Assembly: GCA_910584235.1 (NCBI GenBank)
Contig: CAJTZD010000018.1
Coordinates: 11,415-75,414, forward strand
Origin: an uncultured Acetatifactor sp.
Lineage (GTDB): Bacteria > Bacillota > Clostridia > Lachnospirales > Lachnospiraceae
Reading direction: 5' to 3'
Length of the DNA: 64,000 nt
The first letter of the stretch is position 1. Each line of letters opens with the position of its first letter. Shown here piece after piece: positions 52,579 through 61,817 of this stretch. Below the pieces are notes generated by a model. The model was not told where the DNA came from. It saw only the letters and a program-made list of their open reading frames with translations, and did not search any database. Made by a program: the position numbers and the translations under genes.

Positions 52579-54225
52579 CTAATAAGACAGCTTTCTTCCC
52601 TCTTCCGGGATGACCAGATATACGCTGTGTCTGCCGGTAACTTTCTCTATCTCGGCCTGTACCGTCCCGGGCTCCTCTCCCGCCGGCACCTCAAGAACCG
52701 CAAGCAGCTCTCCGTCCCGGGCATCCAGCCGGATCTCCACGGTACAGTCCCGGTCCGCCGCCAGGGACAGCTGCAGGGACCGGCAGTCCTCGTCAAAGCG
52801 CACGCCGGTATATTCCAGATAGGCGTTTTCTCCCACAGTCTCTATCGTCTTTGCGCCGCCCTGCTGCCCGGAGAGGATCATCCTCCCGCAGCGCGCGAAA
52901 TCATTTAGGTCTATGGTATCCGCAATCTTTAGCTTTACGTCCCGGTCCCCTCTGCAGTTGTTCAGCACGGCCACTGCCGCCGAAGCGCTGTAGGGTATGA
53001 TCGTCACATTGTCCGGCGTCTTGGTGGCAAGTGCGGTGGCTGTGAGCCCGTCGCTGTTGCGGTTCTCCCAGGCGGCTTCCCCGTTCATCTCAAGCCAGTC
53101 CATCACGTCCTCCTGGCCGCAGTTCATGGCAAAGCAGTACATCCAGCGGGCCAGAATCCCCTTAAATCCAACCAGATCCGTGCTGTTGTCCTCATTGTTC
53201 ATGACACCGCCCTGATACATTTTGTCTATGGTGAAGTCCGCCGCCTTGCGGGCTCTGTCATAATATTTCTTGTCTCCGTAGTGCAGGTACAGAAGCGTGT
53301 TGGCGCCGATAAAGGTTCCCTGATTGTAGGTGGAGGCCCAGTGGTTCTTGTTCCCGTCAATGCTGTAGGCATCGTAGACATTGCCCGTATTCTCCTCATA
53401 AATGTTGGCCACCACCCAGTCCATGATCTGCACGGCCTTGTCATAGTAGCTCTCATCGTCCAGGGCATCCCCCAGCAGACAGGCCGCTATGGTCATAGGG
53501 CAGTTGATGCAGGCGTTCTTGGTATTATTGTCCGTCCGCCACCAGATGCCGCCGCCCAGGTCGTCGCTCCAGCCCCTGTCCCAGACAATTCCAAAATGCT
53601 TCGCCGCAATGTCCAGAAAATCCCGGTCTCCGGTGCAGTTGTAGGCCCTGGTGCAGGCAATGGTCATCCAGGCAATGTCATCGTTGTACTCATTCCAGGC
53701 CCAGTCCTCTCCGTGCTCCAGCTTAAAGCCCTCGAAGATCTCCCGGATCATCCTGTAATATCTCTCATCTCCGGTGTGTTCATAGGCGTCGATGACCATC
53801 TCATACATCTCCGCCGGCTCCCAGAAGAATATGTTGCTTCCGATAAAGGAGCCCACGCCCTCGGTGATTCTGCTCTTAAAGTAATAGGCGTCTATAAAGC
53901 TGGAAAAGCTCTCATACGCTTTGTCTTGTATTGTAACTATCTCTCTCTTCACTTCACTGCCCTCTGTCTCGCTGCTTTCTGTCTCTGTGTCCTGCTGCAT
54001 GCCGCTCTCTGCCGGCCCGTCTTCTGCTTCATCGCTCTTTGCCAGCCCGTTCTCTGCCGTGCCGTCCTCTGCTTCATCGCTCTCCGGCGTGCCGCTTTCT
54101 GTTTTAACGCTTCCCGTGCCCCCCGGCTCCCGGTCCCCTGCGTCCCCGCTCTCGCCGCAGCCTGTCATGGCGAGGATCAGCACAAGCCCCAGCGCCGGCC
54201 GTCTCAGCTTATCAACAAATCTCAT
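52579..54225 (-). CDS. GH76 family surface lipoprotein (endo-alpha-1,6-mannanase type)
   Basis: A 548-residue lipoprotein. The lipobox MTGC lies near residue 22. A Glu/Ser-rich linker of about 75 residues follows. The (alpha/alpha)6 domain contains the paired aspartates of GH76 in NEYNDDIAWMTIACTRAY, plus IWWRTDNNTKNACINCPMTI and WASTYNQGTFIGANTLLY. A small C-terminal sandwich (residues 430-548) may bind sugar. It should cut alpha-1,6-mannan chains at the cell surface. The start at 54225 is preferred over 54237 because GGGAGACAAA stands directly before it. It is the first gene of the ten-gene operon, driven by the promoter at 54343-54371. Confidence 0.85.
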   Translation of the reverse strand: MRFVDKLRRPALGLVLILAMTGCGESGDAGDREPGGTGSVKTESGTPESDEAEDGTAENGLAKSDEAEDGPAESGMQQDTETESSETEGSEVKREIVTIQDKAYESFSSFIDAYYFKSRITEGVGSFIGSNIFFWEPAEMYEMVIDAYEHTGDERYYRMIREIFEGFKLEHGEDWAWNEYNDDIAWMTIACTRAYNCTGDRDFLDIAAKHFGIVWDRGWSDDLGGGIWWRTDNNTKNACINCPMTIAACLLGDALDDESYYDKAVQIMDWVVANIYEENTGNVYDAYSIDGNKNHWASTYNQGTFIGANTLLYLHYGDKKYYDRARKAADFTIDKMYQGGVMNNEDNSTDLVGFKGILARWMYCFAMNCGQEDVMDWLEMNGEAAWENRNSDGLTATALATKTPDNVTIIPYSASAAVAVLNNCRGDRDVKLKIADTIDLNDFARCGRMILSGQQGGAKTIETVGENAYLEYTGVRFDEDCRSLQLSLAADRDCTVEIRLDARDGELLAVLEVPAGEEPGTVQAEIEKVTGRHSVYLVIPEEGRKLSY

Positions 54226-54342
54226 TTTGTCTCCCATCTATGTAGCGCGTATCCATCCGGTTCTCCCGCGCTGTCTGCACCATTTCCCGATAAACACTAA
54301 ACATATTGGATGGTACAGACAACGCAATTGATATATTAATAT

Positions 54343-54371
54343 ATTTTATAGTATGTTTGGCAATATGTCAA
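54343..54371 (-). promoter_or_regulatory. Promoter of the mannan operon with regulator-like site
   Basis: On the minus strand, -35 TTGACA (54371-54366) and -10 TAAAAT (54348-54343) have a 17-base spacer. ATATGTCA (54363-54370) overlaps the -35 box. The same sequence occurs at the promoters at 60103-60131 and 61598-61626, but here the second half-site is degenerate. Confidence 0.75.
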
Positions 54372-54447
54372 TATGTATTTGATATAGAACCACCATTCCA
54401 TCGAATTGCACATATTCGTCTGTGCTAATTTATGCACTTTTCCCAGT

Positions 54448-57400
54448 TTATTTTTTCCCGGTCACCTTGAGGGTCACAATCTCAAAGGGCTTCACCAAAA
54501 GCGTCACTGCATTGTGGTCCACCGGAATCTCATCCTGGACCTCCTCAAGGATGGATGCGCTTTCCACTTTTGCCACGTCGAAGCCAAAGCTCACTTTCAC
54601 CTCTGTCCTGGTGTCATAGGCATCATAGAGACGTACAATGATTGCATCGTCGTCCTCCGCCTCCTTCACAGCCTCCACAAAGATATTCTCCCGGTCCACG
54701 CTTACCATGGAATAGCTGTCGGGGAGTTCTCCCTCCCGAGCGGATACGGGAAAGGCACACAGCGGATTGTTCAGCAGATATGCCATTCTCACCACGCCCG
54801 CCTGGCGGTAATCCTTTCCGTGGGGATAAATGGAATAGGTGAACCGGTGCACTTCCTTGTCTGCCTCCGGGTTTGGGTCGGTAGCAGATTTTAAGAGTGT
54901 CAGCCGGATTACTCCGCCGTGAATGTCATGTCCGTATTTGCAGTCGTTGAGCACGGACACGCCGAATCCGTACTCGGACAGATCCGCGTATTTGTGCGCG
55001 CACACCTCGAACTTGGCCTGTTCCCAGGAGGTATTGTAATGGGTGGGGCGCTCCACGCTTCCATACTGAATCTCATAGACAGCCTTTTCGGCGGTAATGT
55101 CCGTGGGGAAAGCCGCTTTCAGGAGAATGTGGTCATTCTTCCAGTCGATCTTTGTGTCAAAGTCAATCTTCCCGGTGTGGGCATCAAGGGTGACCCGCTG
55201 TATGACCACGCTTCTCTGGAAAGGCCGCGTGATCTCAAAGCCCGCGGTCTCGCCGTCCCGGATGACCCTCACGCCGGACACCTCATCCAGATGCCAGTAC
55301 TTCTCCGTGTAGTAATTCGTGATCTCCCATGCGTCCCAGGCCCTGGGAATGTCCTCAAAGGCGGTAAGCCGGTTGCCCGCCTCCCCCTCCTTGACGGCTT
55401 CCCGCCCGGAAACCTTGTCATAGATACTGGATATATTGTAGTTCTTATCAAAGACTACTCGGACATAATCATTTTCCATCCTGCGGCCCGCCTCGTCCAC
55501 CGTCACTCCCGGGGATACCTCCGGCACGGGTACCACTTTATAGCCCTTTGCCGGAATGTCTTCCACCCAGACCTTTCCTTTCTCGGTCTCCACCAGACCG
55601 CTGGCAGTGAAAGAATTGCCGTTGAATACCAGCAGGCCGCCCCGGGTCCGGATGTTTGAGGCCAAGGCTTTTCGGGCGCTCTCCATGGCCGCCCGGGCGT
55701 TGTCTCCGATCTCTGCGTAAATCAGATCCGACTCGTCATATACCTCCTTGATGGAAGAGCCGGGGATAATATCGTGGAACTGGCACAGCAGAATCTTCTC
55801 CCAGCCCTGCCGAAGCATCTCCTTCGGATAATCGCCTCCTGTGAGAATCTTGTTCATCAGGGTCAGAAGCTCCGTGTTCTCATACAAAAACTCTGCCTTA
55901 CGGTTGTTTTTCTTATTCTTCGCCATGGAGGTGTAGGTGCCCCGGTGATACTCCAAATACAGCTCTCCCACCCATCTGGGCGTGAACCGGTTATCCTTTA
56001 CCGCCTCCTCCATGCGGTCCAGGAATGCGCCCGCTTTCTCGAACGTGACAGTGGGACAGCCGGGGATTCCTTTCTCAAGCCTGCGCCCCACCTCCATCAT
56101 CTCTCTGGTGGGACCGCCGCCTCCGTCCCCGTGGCCAAAGGTATTGATGACCTCGTCGTGGAGCTCCTTTTGCTGGAAGCGCTCCCAGGTGCCGCGGATC
56201 TGGCGGGGGGAGAGATTCCCGTTGTAGGTGGTTCCGTTGCGCAGTTTCTCCCTGGGATCGTAGTCCTGTGCGGTCATAAAGTATGCCAGGATTTCCGTGC
56301 CGTCTATGCCCTGCCACCAGAATACGTCGTTGGGGAGCGTGTTGGTCTCGTTCCAGGAAATCTTGGAGGTCACAAAGCGGGTCACCCCGGCTTTTTTCAG
56401 GATCTGGGGCAGGGCCGCGGAATAGCCGAATACATCCGGAAGCCAGAGGATCCTGGAATCCACGCCGAATTCCTGCCGCATGAAGCGTTTGCCGTACAAA
56501 AGCTGGCGGCACAGGGACTCTCCCGAGGGGAGATTGCAGTCCGGTTCCACCCACATGGCCCCTTCGATCTCCCAGTTTCCGGCCTTTACCATCTGCCGAA
56601 TCTCCCGGAAGAGCTCCGGCTCCGTCTCCTTGACGAATTGAAACTGCTGGGGCTGGCTGGTGATGAACTTGTACTCCGGAAATTCTTTCATCATGTTCAC
56701 CGCCGTGGAGAATGTGCGCTGACATTTCTCTTTCGTCTGGCGGATGGGCCAGAGCCATGCGGTGTCGATATGGGAATGGCCGATGCACACCACATTCGCC
56801 ATCTGCTTCCCGCATTTTTTGTCGTAAAACTCTTTGTAAATATACGCCAGGGCGTTCCTTACGCTTCTGTTGTAATCATTGGAATTCCTCTCCCTGAAAT
56901 CAATCCGGTTGAGAGCCTCGTTGAGGGCGGTTCTGATCTGGCAGTACTCCTTTCCCTCAAAGGGCAGATAATCCATGACTTCCGCAGGCACCCGGAGACT
57001 GTACCACAGCTCCCTGGTATAAGAATCGATCCTCTGCAGCTCCGCCTCCAGGTACAGCTCCTCCGGCCGACCCGCAAAGCCGTATACGGTCAGCTCACAG
57101 CTCTCCTTGTTGGAATCGATGGGAAAGGTCTCATGATTCCCGTCCACCCCCTGTACGATTCTGCCGTCCAGGTATACGATATACTGGGGGTGGAAGCCAT
57201 GTCCCGACCGGATACACAGCTCCACTTTCCTGCCTTTCATGGACTGGGGAATCTCCAGCCGTGCCTTGAACCATGCGTGGTATTCCCCGTATCCTGTCTT
57301 TGTACCGCCCGCGGGGACGGTCTCCCTAAGCTCCTCCCTGGACCGCTGAGTTCTCCAGCCGTCCCTTGGCGCGGTATGTCCTTCCCCCTTGTAATCCCAG

Positions 57401-57498
57401 GGAACGTATGTAATGTTCTCCACCGGCTGCCTCTGGACGACGATGCGGTCCGCCAGCCATCCCAGCTCCTGGAAAATTCTCTCTCTCAAATAATTCAC
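54448..57498 (-). CDS. Alpha-mannosidase, GH38
   Basis: A cytoplasmic enzyme of about 1016 residues, typical of bacterial class II alpha-mannosidases. An N-terminal beta-sandwich (residues 1-230) precedes the GH38 barrel. The barrel shows CIGHSHIDTAWLWPI with His and Asp zinc ligands and WLPDVFGYSAALPQI with the nucleophile Asp. HDIIPGSSIKEV follows, with C-terminal sandwich domains. The start is set at GTG 57498, because AAAGGAGATAATGCC stands right before it inside a longer open frame; the ATG at 57516 would begin in front of that ribosome site. It should remove alpha-linked mannose from imported oligosaccharides. It is the second gene of a GH38-GH38 operon. Confidence 0.93.
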   Translation of the reverse strand: MNYLRERIFQELGWLADRIVVQRQPVENITYVPWDYKGEGHTAPRDGWRTQRSREELRETVPAGGTKTGYGEYHAWFKARLEIPQSMKGRKVELCIRSGHGFHPQYIVYLDGRIVQGVDGNHETFPIDSNKESCELTVYGFAGRPEELYLEAELQRIDSYTRELWYSLRVPAEVMDYLPFEGKEYCQIRTALNEALNRIDFRERNSNDYNRSVRNALAYIYKEFYDKKCGKQMANVVCIGHSHIDTAWLWPIRQTKEKCQRTFSTAVNMMKEFPEYKFITSQPQQFQFVKETEPELFREIRQMVKAGNWEIEGAMWVEPDCNLPSGESLCRQLLYGKRFMRQEFGVDSRILWLPDVFGYSAALPQILKKAGVTRFVTSKISWNETNTLPNDVFWWQGIDGTEILAYFMTAQDYDPREKLRNGTTYNGNLSPRQIRGTWERFQQKELHDEVINTFGHGDGGGGPTREMMEVGRRLEKGIPGCPTVTFEKAGAFLDRMEEAVKDNRFTPRWVGELYLEYHRGTYTSMAKNKKNNRKAEFLYENTELLTLMNKILTGGDYPKEMLRQGWEKILLCQFHDIIPGSSIKEVYDESDLIYAEIGDNARAAMESARKALASNIRTRGGLLVFNGNSFTASGLVETEKGKVWVEDIPAKGYKVVPVPEVSPGVTVDEAGRRMENDYVRVVFDKNYNISSIYDKVSGREAVKEGEAGNRLTAFEDIPRAWDAWEITNYYTEKYWHLDEVSGVRVIRDGETAGFEITRPFQRSVVIQRVTLDAHTGKIDFDTKIDWKNDHILLKAAFPTDITAEKAVYEIQYGSVERPTHYNTSWEQAKFEVCAHKYADLSEYGFGVSVLNDCKYGHDIHGGVIRLTLLKSATDPNPEADKEVHRFTYSIYPHGKDYRQAGVVRMAYLLNNPLCAFPVSAREGELPDSYSMVSVDRENIFVEAVKEAEDDDAIIVRLYDAYDTRTEVKVSFGFDVAKVESASILEEVQDEIPVDHNAVTLLVKPFEIVTLKVTGKK

Positions 57499-57571
57499 GG
57501 CATTATCTCCTTTCATTGATCGGCGCCCGGGGCAGTCCCTCTCGTCTCCGCACCCGGGCGCCTGGGACCCT

Positions 57572-60049
57572 TTACGCTATAGGGACCGCTCCCTCCAGCA
57601 TATCCGTCTCCGTCACAGCACCCTTTTCGATCCTGTATACCTTGATTTCAAACGGCTGCAGCGAGACCCGCAGGCTCCTGTTCAGAATCGGCAGCTGTAT
57701 GTCCGCTTCCGCCGCCTGTCCCTGGGATTCGAACACCCGCAGAATATAGGCGTCCCCGCTGCGCTCGCTTCTCTTAAAGCAGCTCATGGCAACGTTTTCT
57801 CTGTCGATCTGCACCAGCGCCGGGGGGATGGTCCCTTTTCCGGAGGGGCAGAACTGCTGGGCGTAGACTCTCCTGTTGAACATGGCGGCCTCACAGTCCG
57901 CTTTCCCCAGCACCTCCCCGCGCTCTCCTGCCAGGAACAGGAAGCGGTAACGCCTCTCCCCCTGCTCCATTCTCTGATGGTACATCCGATCCCCGTAAGG
58001 CGGCCCCCAGGTCATGCTTCCGGCGCCGTAGCCAACGGAGCGCAGCAGGGAAATTCCCGCCTCCGCGTCCTTGCAGTTGGAGCCGTATACGCCGTCGTCG
58101 ACGATGACCAGCGCTTTCTCCCGGCCCGCAACGGCCTGCCAGTATTGGGAGACGCATTCCTGCAGGTCATTGGCCAGCTTCTCTCTGCCGAATATGGTCT
58201 GCCCTATGTATTCCGTCTGCTCAAAGGGCGTGGGCACGCGGAGTTTCAGCCGCTTCTCCCGCTCCGCGAAGAAGATCCGAAGCTCCAGTTCCAGCATGCC
58301 CGTGAGCTTATTGACCAGATAGCGCATGACCATTCTGGACCTATGGTACTGCATATAGGCTTCTATGACCGTGTATACCTCCCCCTCCTCCGTCACCAGA
58401 ACAGGGGGCAGCGAGGAGGAGCGCACGCCTGCGAAGTCAGCCGCCTCTCCCCCGGGCATGGGCGAGAAGCTTCCCATGGGACATTCCGGTTGAAACACAC
58501 CGTCGCCGCCCCAGGGGCTGACCGCATCGTCATAGACGTCCACGGACATGGCGCCTTTCTTTACATATTCGGTCCCCTCCACCACATAGCTGTCCAACAG
58601 GCCGGTATGGGCATTGACAATCACCTGGCCTCTGGCTGTTTGGACCCTGATGCTGCCGCTCCTGTCAGGCTTCAGCTCAGGCGCCGGGCGCTTCTCTATG
58701 ACCTTGAACCGCACGTCAAAGCGGGTCATGCAGCAGGGCGCAAGTTCACAGGCAAATATCACCCTCTTGTTCCAGTCCATGCTGAAGTTGCTGGCCTCCT
58801 TTGCGGCCTGGCTGGGAATCTTCTTCCCGTTGCAGTACACCACGGGATCGGAGAACTCCTTGTGCCACAGCTGTCTGGGCAGCATGAATTCCACGTCCAC
58901 GGGCTGCTTATACACAAAAGGATGCGGATTGTACACAAAAATCGGAACCGTGTCGCCGTCCTTCAGCTTCTCCTGCCCCGCGCACAGCGCCAGGAAATAT
59001 TTTGCTTTCAGTCTGTTGGTGATCTCCAGGCCGTGGTCCAGCATCCGAATCACGTCCTCCTCCACGGGCGCGATGCAGGAGCCGGGCAGGGAATCGTGGA
59101 ATTCCGAAAACAGGAGATCTCTCCAGGCGTCGTCGATGGCTTCTTTCTCGTAAGGAGCAAGCCCTGCAATGGCCGCATGGGAGGCCATCTCCTCCGCCAT
59201 GATCAGGTCGTTCTCCAAACGGCGGTGCATCTGCTTGATGCGTATAATTGAGGTGTAGCACCCCTCCATAACGGGATTGAGCCCTTTGTCCACCACGGGC
59301 AGCTCCCGGTCTTGGATGGTCTCAAAATACTCGTCCGGCTTTGCGTGCACCAGATCCGCGCCCTGGGCTTTCATCCGGGCGATATCATCCAGATCCTTTC
59401 TGGAGGGTCCGCCGCCGTGGTTCCCCACGCCCCAGAGATACAGCGCGCTCTTCTGTTCCTTACGCTTCTCCATCCACTCCGGCAGTTCCTCCTCCACCTT
59501 ACCGCAGACGGAATTATATCCCTTGTCCGAACGGTGGACGATGATCTCCGACCCCTCATACCCCCGCCAGATGAAATCCTCGCTGTCAAAGTCATAGATA
59601 TTTTTTCCGGGACGGATATTGACATAATACTTGTACCCGCATTTCTTCAGCATCTGCACCAGCCCCCGGGCGTGGCCGAAAGAGTCGAAATTGACTGCGG
59701 TGACCGGGACTTTCCCGAATTTGTCGTAGAAGTACAGTCTTCCCCGCAGGACCTGGCGGAACACGGATTCCCCCGACGGCATATTGCAGTCCGGCTGTAA
59801 AAACCAGCCTCCCACAATCTCCCATCTGCCGTCCGCAACCTGCTCCCGGATTTTTTCGAACAGCTCCGGCTCATGCTCCTCCACCCACTGGTATATCAGG
59901 GCCTCGTTATGATTGAAGACAAAGTCCGGGTATTCGTCAATGAACCCGGAGGCCGCGCGGTAGGTGGATATGCCCTCCATCATTCCGGATTCCCATTGCC
60001 AGAGCCACACCGGATCCAGATGCGCATTACAAAACATATACGTTTTCAC
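57572..60049 (-). CDS. Alpha-mannosidase-like protein, GH38
   Basis: An enzyme of about 825 residues. The N-terminus reads MFCNAHLDPVWLWQWE (zinc-binding His/Asp). The nucleophile Asp lies in VNFDSFGHARG. LWGVGNHGGGPS is a conserved GH38 loop, and FHDSLPGSCIAPVEED carries a further metal ligand. The start is uncertain: GTG at 60049 has GAGGAG 7 bases upstream and is preferred; ATG at 60064 has a ribosome site only 2 bases away. It is the first gene after a promoter with a full regulator palindrome. Its linkage preference may differ from the larger GH38 that follows by 73 bases. No signal peptide is seen, so it acts inside the cell. Confidence 0.9.
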   Translation of the reverse strand: MKTYMFCNAHLDPVWLWQWESGMMEGISTYRAASGFIDEYPDFVFNHNEALIYQWVEEHEPELFEKIREQVADGRWEIVGGWFLQPDCNMPSGESVFRQVLRGRLYFYDKFGKVPVTAVNFDSFGHARGLVQMLKKCGYKYYVNIRPGKNIYDFDSEDFIWRGYEGSEIIVHRSDKGYNSVCGKVEEELPEWMEKRKEQKSALYLWGVGNHGGGPSRKDLDDIARMKAQGADLVHAKPDEYFETIQDRELPVVDKGLNPVMEGCYTSIIRIKQMHRRLENDLIMAEEMASHAAIAGLAPYEKEAIDDAWRDLLFSEFHDSLPGSCIAPVEEDVIRMLDHGLEITNRLKAKYFLALCAGQEKLKDGDTVPIFVYNPHPFVYKQPVDVEFMLPRQLWHKEFSDPVVYCNGKKIPSQAAKEASNFSMDWNKRVIFACELAPCCMTRFDVRFKVIEKRPAPELKPDRSGSIRVQTARGQVIVNAHTGLLDSYVVEGTEYVKKGAMSVDVYDDAVSPWGGDGVFQPECPMGSFSPMPGGEAADFAGVRSSSLPPVLVTEEGEVYTVIEAYMQYHRSRMVMRYLVNKLTGMLELELRIFFAEREKRLKLRVPTPFEQTEYIGQTIFGREKLANDLQECVSQYWQAVAGREKALVIVDDGVYGSNCKDAEAGISLLRSVGYGAGSMTWGPPYGDRMYHQRMEQGERRYRFLFLAGERGEVLGKADCEAAMFNRRVYAQQFCPSGKGTIPPALVQIDRENVAMSCFKRSERSGDAYILRVFESQGQAAEADIQLPILNRSLRVSLQPFEIKVYRIEKGAVTETDMLEGAVPIA

Positions 60050-60102
60050 TGTTTCTCTCCTCATTTCTCCTGACAAGTTGTTATAATAAAGCCAGCCATT
60101 AT

Positions 60103-60131
60103 ATTATATGATTATTTATATGATATGTCAA
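60103..60131 (-). promoter_or_regulatory. Promoter of the GH38 pair
   Basis: On the minus strand, -35 TTGACA (60131-60126) and -10 TATAAT (60108-60103) with a 17-base spacer. The -35 box is inside the palindrome at 60123-60141, an arrangement suited to repression. Confidence 0.85.
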
Positions 60132-60141
60132 TATGACATAT
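60123..60141. promoter_or_regulatory. 19-bp palindrome, likely GntR operator
   Basis: ATATGTCAATATGACATAT consists of perfect 8-bp arms around a 3-base centre. It overlaps the -35 box of the GH38 promoter. One arm is repeated at two other promoters of the region, including that of the GntR-type regulator gene encoded next door. Confidence 0.65.
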
Positions 60142-60280
60142 TGGATAATTTTGTCATTTTCCGCTATCCATCCGGTCCAAAACTGTCTTTTTGCCGCATG
60201 GCAATCCTGTATCTTGCGCATCCTGCCTTATTCTCTGCCGAATCGGACAGGTTTCCATGTATCTTTCGACGATGAATGCA

Positions 60281-60315
60281 TAAATAAAAGAGCCAGGATT
60301 TCTCCCCGCTCTTTT
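60281..60315 (-). terminator. Intrinsic terminator of the GntR gene
   Basis: On the minus strand AAAAGAGC and GCTCTTTT form an 8-bp stem, extended inside by about 4 pairs around a GAAA loop; ATTTAT follows. It lies 62 bases after the regulator stop codon. The space from here to the GH38 operator (60142-60280) holds nothing else recognisable. Confidence 0.7.
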
Positions 60316-60376
60316 CTCCCTATGTTCTCTGTTAGTGCAAATCAGTCCGGCCGGCTCTCCCGTCCGCCCCGGCAGT

Positions 60377-61507
60377 TCACTGGTCCGCCGGCCGCAGCCC
60401 TTTCCCATATACCATCCGGTACGGTATATAGCGCTTCTCTGATACCTCTTTTCCCTTTATCTCATTGTCCAGTATGCTGACTGCTTTCACTCCGATCAGG
60501 TATTGTCCCTGGCTCACATATGTAAATACAGGGACGCCCCTTTCCTCCAGGCCGTCAAAGCAGACCACTTCCTTTTTCTCCTCCAGCCCCATCTTCCTCA
60601 GGATTTCATACACGGAGCAGGCGATTTCCCGGTTCACCGCAAAAAAGGCCGTAATGTCCGGATTCTCCCGAATATACTTTTCCATCCTGCCGTAGCTCTG
60701 CTCCAGCGCCTCCTCCCTGTCCTCCATCTGGGGCAGCAGGGCATTGATATCCGTCATCCACAGATTCTCGTTGGTCAAAATGCCATGCTCCAGATTACTG
60801 TCCCGGTACCCCTCGAAGCGCTCCGTGACAGTGGAACTTCTGGAGAGCTCCTGGGAAAGAAAGCAGATTTTCTTGTGTCCCTCCTCTATCAGATAGTCCG
60901 TCAGCTCCTTGGCCGCCTGATAATTATCCGTTCCCACAAAGGGAATCGGAAGCCCCCGCAGTCTTCGGTCTACCAGCACCATCGGAAAGCCCTGGATCGT
61001 CAGCTTCATGATCTCCGCATTGTAATTCTCCCCCTGCACACACATCAGAATAATGCCTTCCACACCCAGCTCGACCATTCTGCGGACCGCACGGTTTTCC
61101 TCCTCCATATCTCCGTAGGTGCATTTCAGAAGCATATCATATCCCCGTTTCCGGCATTCGAACTCAATCCCCAATAAAATCTCTATGCCGAAGACCGGGC
61201 CGAACGCGTCCATTACCACGCCCACCAGATGTTTCTGCTCCCCGGGCTGCTGTATCTCTTTCCTTTCCTGTACCATCTTCTTCTGGTCGTCCTCCCCCAA
61301 TACATAGGAGCCCCGCCCCGGCATTCTGGTAATCAGGTTCTCGTCCGCCAGCATCTCCAGCGACTTTTTGCTTGTGATGCGGCTCACATCATATTTTTCC
61401 GAAAGCTCTTTCTCCGAAGGCAGCCTGCTTCCGGGCGGATAAGTTCCGTTGCGGATGCCGTCCAGCAAATCGTTATAAATGGTTTCATATAATAGTTTTC
61501 TCTTCAT
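60377..61507 (-). CDS. GntR-family regulator with LacI-type sugar-binding domain (AraR type)
   Basis: A 376-residue transcription factor. Residues 1-70 are a GntR winged helix (LLYETIYNDLLDGIRNGTYP, then PSEKELSEKYDVSR). Residues 95-376 are a periplasmic-binding-protein-like effector domain of the LacI/AraR kind (LVGVVMDAFGPVFGIEILLG, then FVGTDNYQAAKELTDYLIEE). The start at 61507 follows AAGGAGGGGCC. It lies between the GH38 operon and the divergent GH76 gene. It probably represses the surrounding alpha-mannoside genes and is released by mannose or a manno-oligosaccharide; the effector is inference. A shared sequence at three promoters, including its own, supports a local regulon with autoregulation. 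Confidence 0.9.
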   Translation of the reverse strand: MKRKLLYETIYNDLLDGIRNGTYPPGSRLPSEKELSEKYDVSRITSKKSLEMLADENLITRMPGRGSYVLGEDDQKKMVQERKEIQQPGEQKHLVGVVMDAFGPVFGIEILLGIEFECRKRGYDMLLKCTYGDMEEENRAVRRMVELGVEGIILMCVQGENYNAEIMKLTIQGFPMVLVDRRLRGLPIPFVGTDNYQAAKELTDYLIEEGHKKICFLSQELSRSSTVTERFEGYRDSNLEHGILTNENLWMTDINALLPQMEDREEALEQSYGRMEKYIRENPDITAFFAVNREIACSVYEILRKMGLEEKKEVVCFDGLEERGVPVFTYVSQGQYLIGVKAVSILDNEIKGKEVSEKRYIPYRMVYGKGLRPADQ

Positions 61508-61597
61508 GGCCCCTCCTTGCTTATCAAGCGCTCCAAAGCTTCCGTCTCCTCCGGGCTTTCGGCAAAAGTCAATTCTTCCCACCGACACTCATATATC

Positions 61598-61626
61598 ATT
61601 ATATATTACATTTAATGATATGTCAA
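61598..61626 (-). promoter_or_regulatory. Promoter of the GntR regulator gene with operator half-site
   Basis: On the minus strand, -35 TTGACA (61626-61621) and -10 TATAAT (61603-61598) have a 17-base spacer. TGATATGTCAA at 61616-61626 is identical to the left part of the palindrome at 60121-60131, so autoregulation is likely. Confidence 0.8.
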
Positions 61627-61744
61627 TTCCAGTCTCCGGTTTGTTCGTGAAAATGCCCACAGGCCCGCGAAAGCGCCTCCCGGAGGCTCCTGCGGACAGT
61701 AATCCGCGGACAATCCCCGCGGAATTATCCTGTCTAAGTTTTCT

Positions 61745-61773
61745 TTGACATTCCGGCATGCATGTAGTACACT
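61745..61773 (+). promoter_or_regulatory. Promoter of the second GH76 gene
   Basis: -35 TTGACA (61745-61750) and -10 TACACT (61768-61773) with a 17-base spacer, about 38 bases before the start codon. The ATATGTCA sequence is not present here, so control may differ from the other mannan promoters. Confidence 0.65.
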
Positions 61774-61817
61774 GAGAAAAATCAAAAAGGAAATCAATTG
61801 ATCCGGAAAGGAACATT

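Noticed and set aside
55774..57519. A 581-codon open frame on the plus strand
   Set aside because: It mirrors the GH38 gene on the other strand, which has clear zinc-binding and nucleophile motifs.
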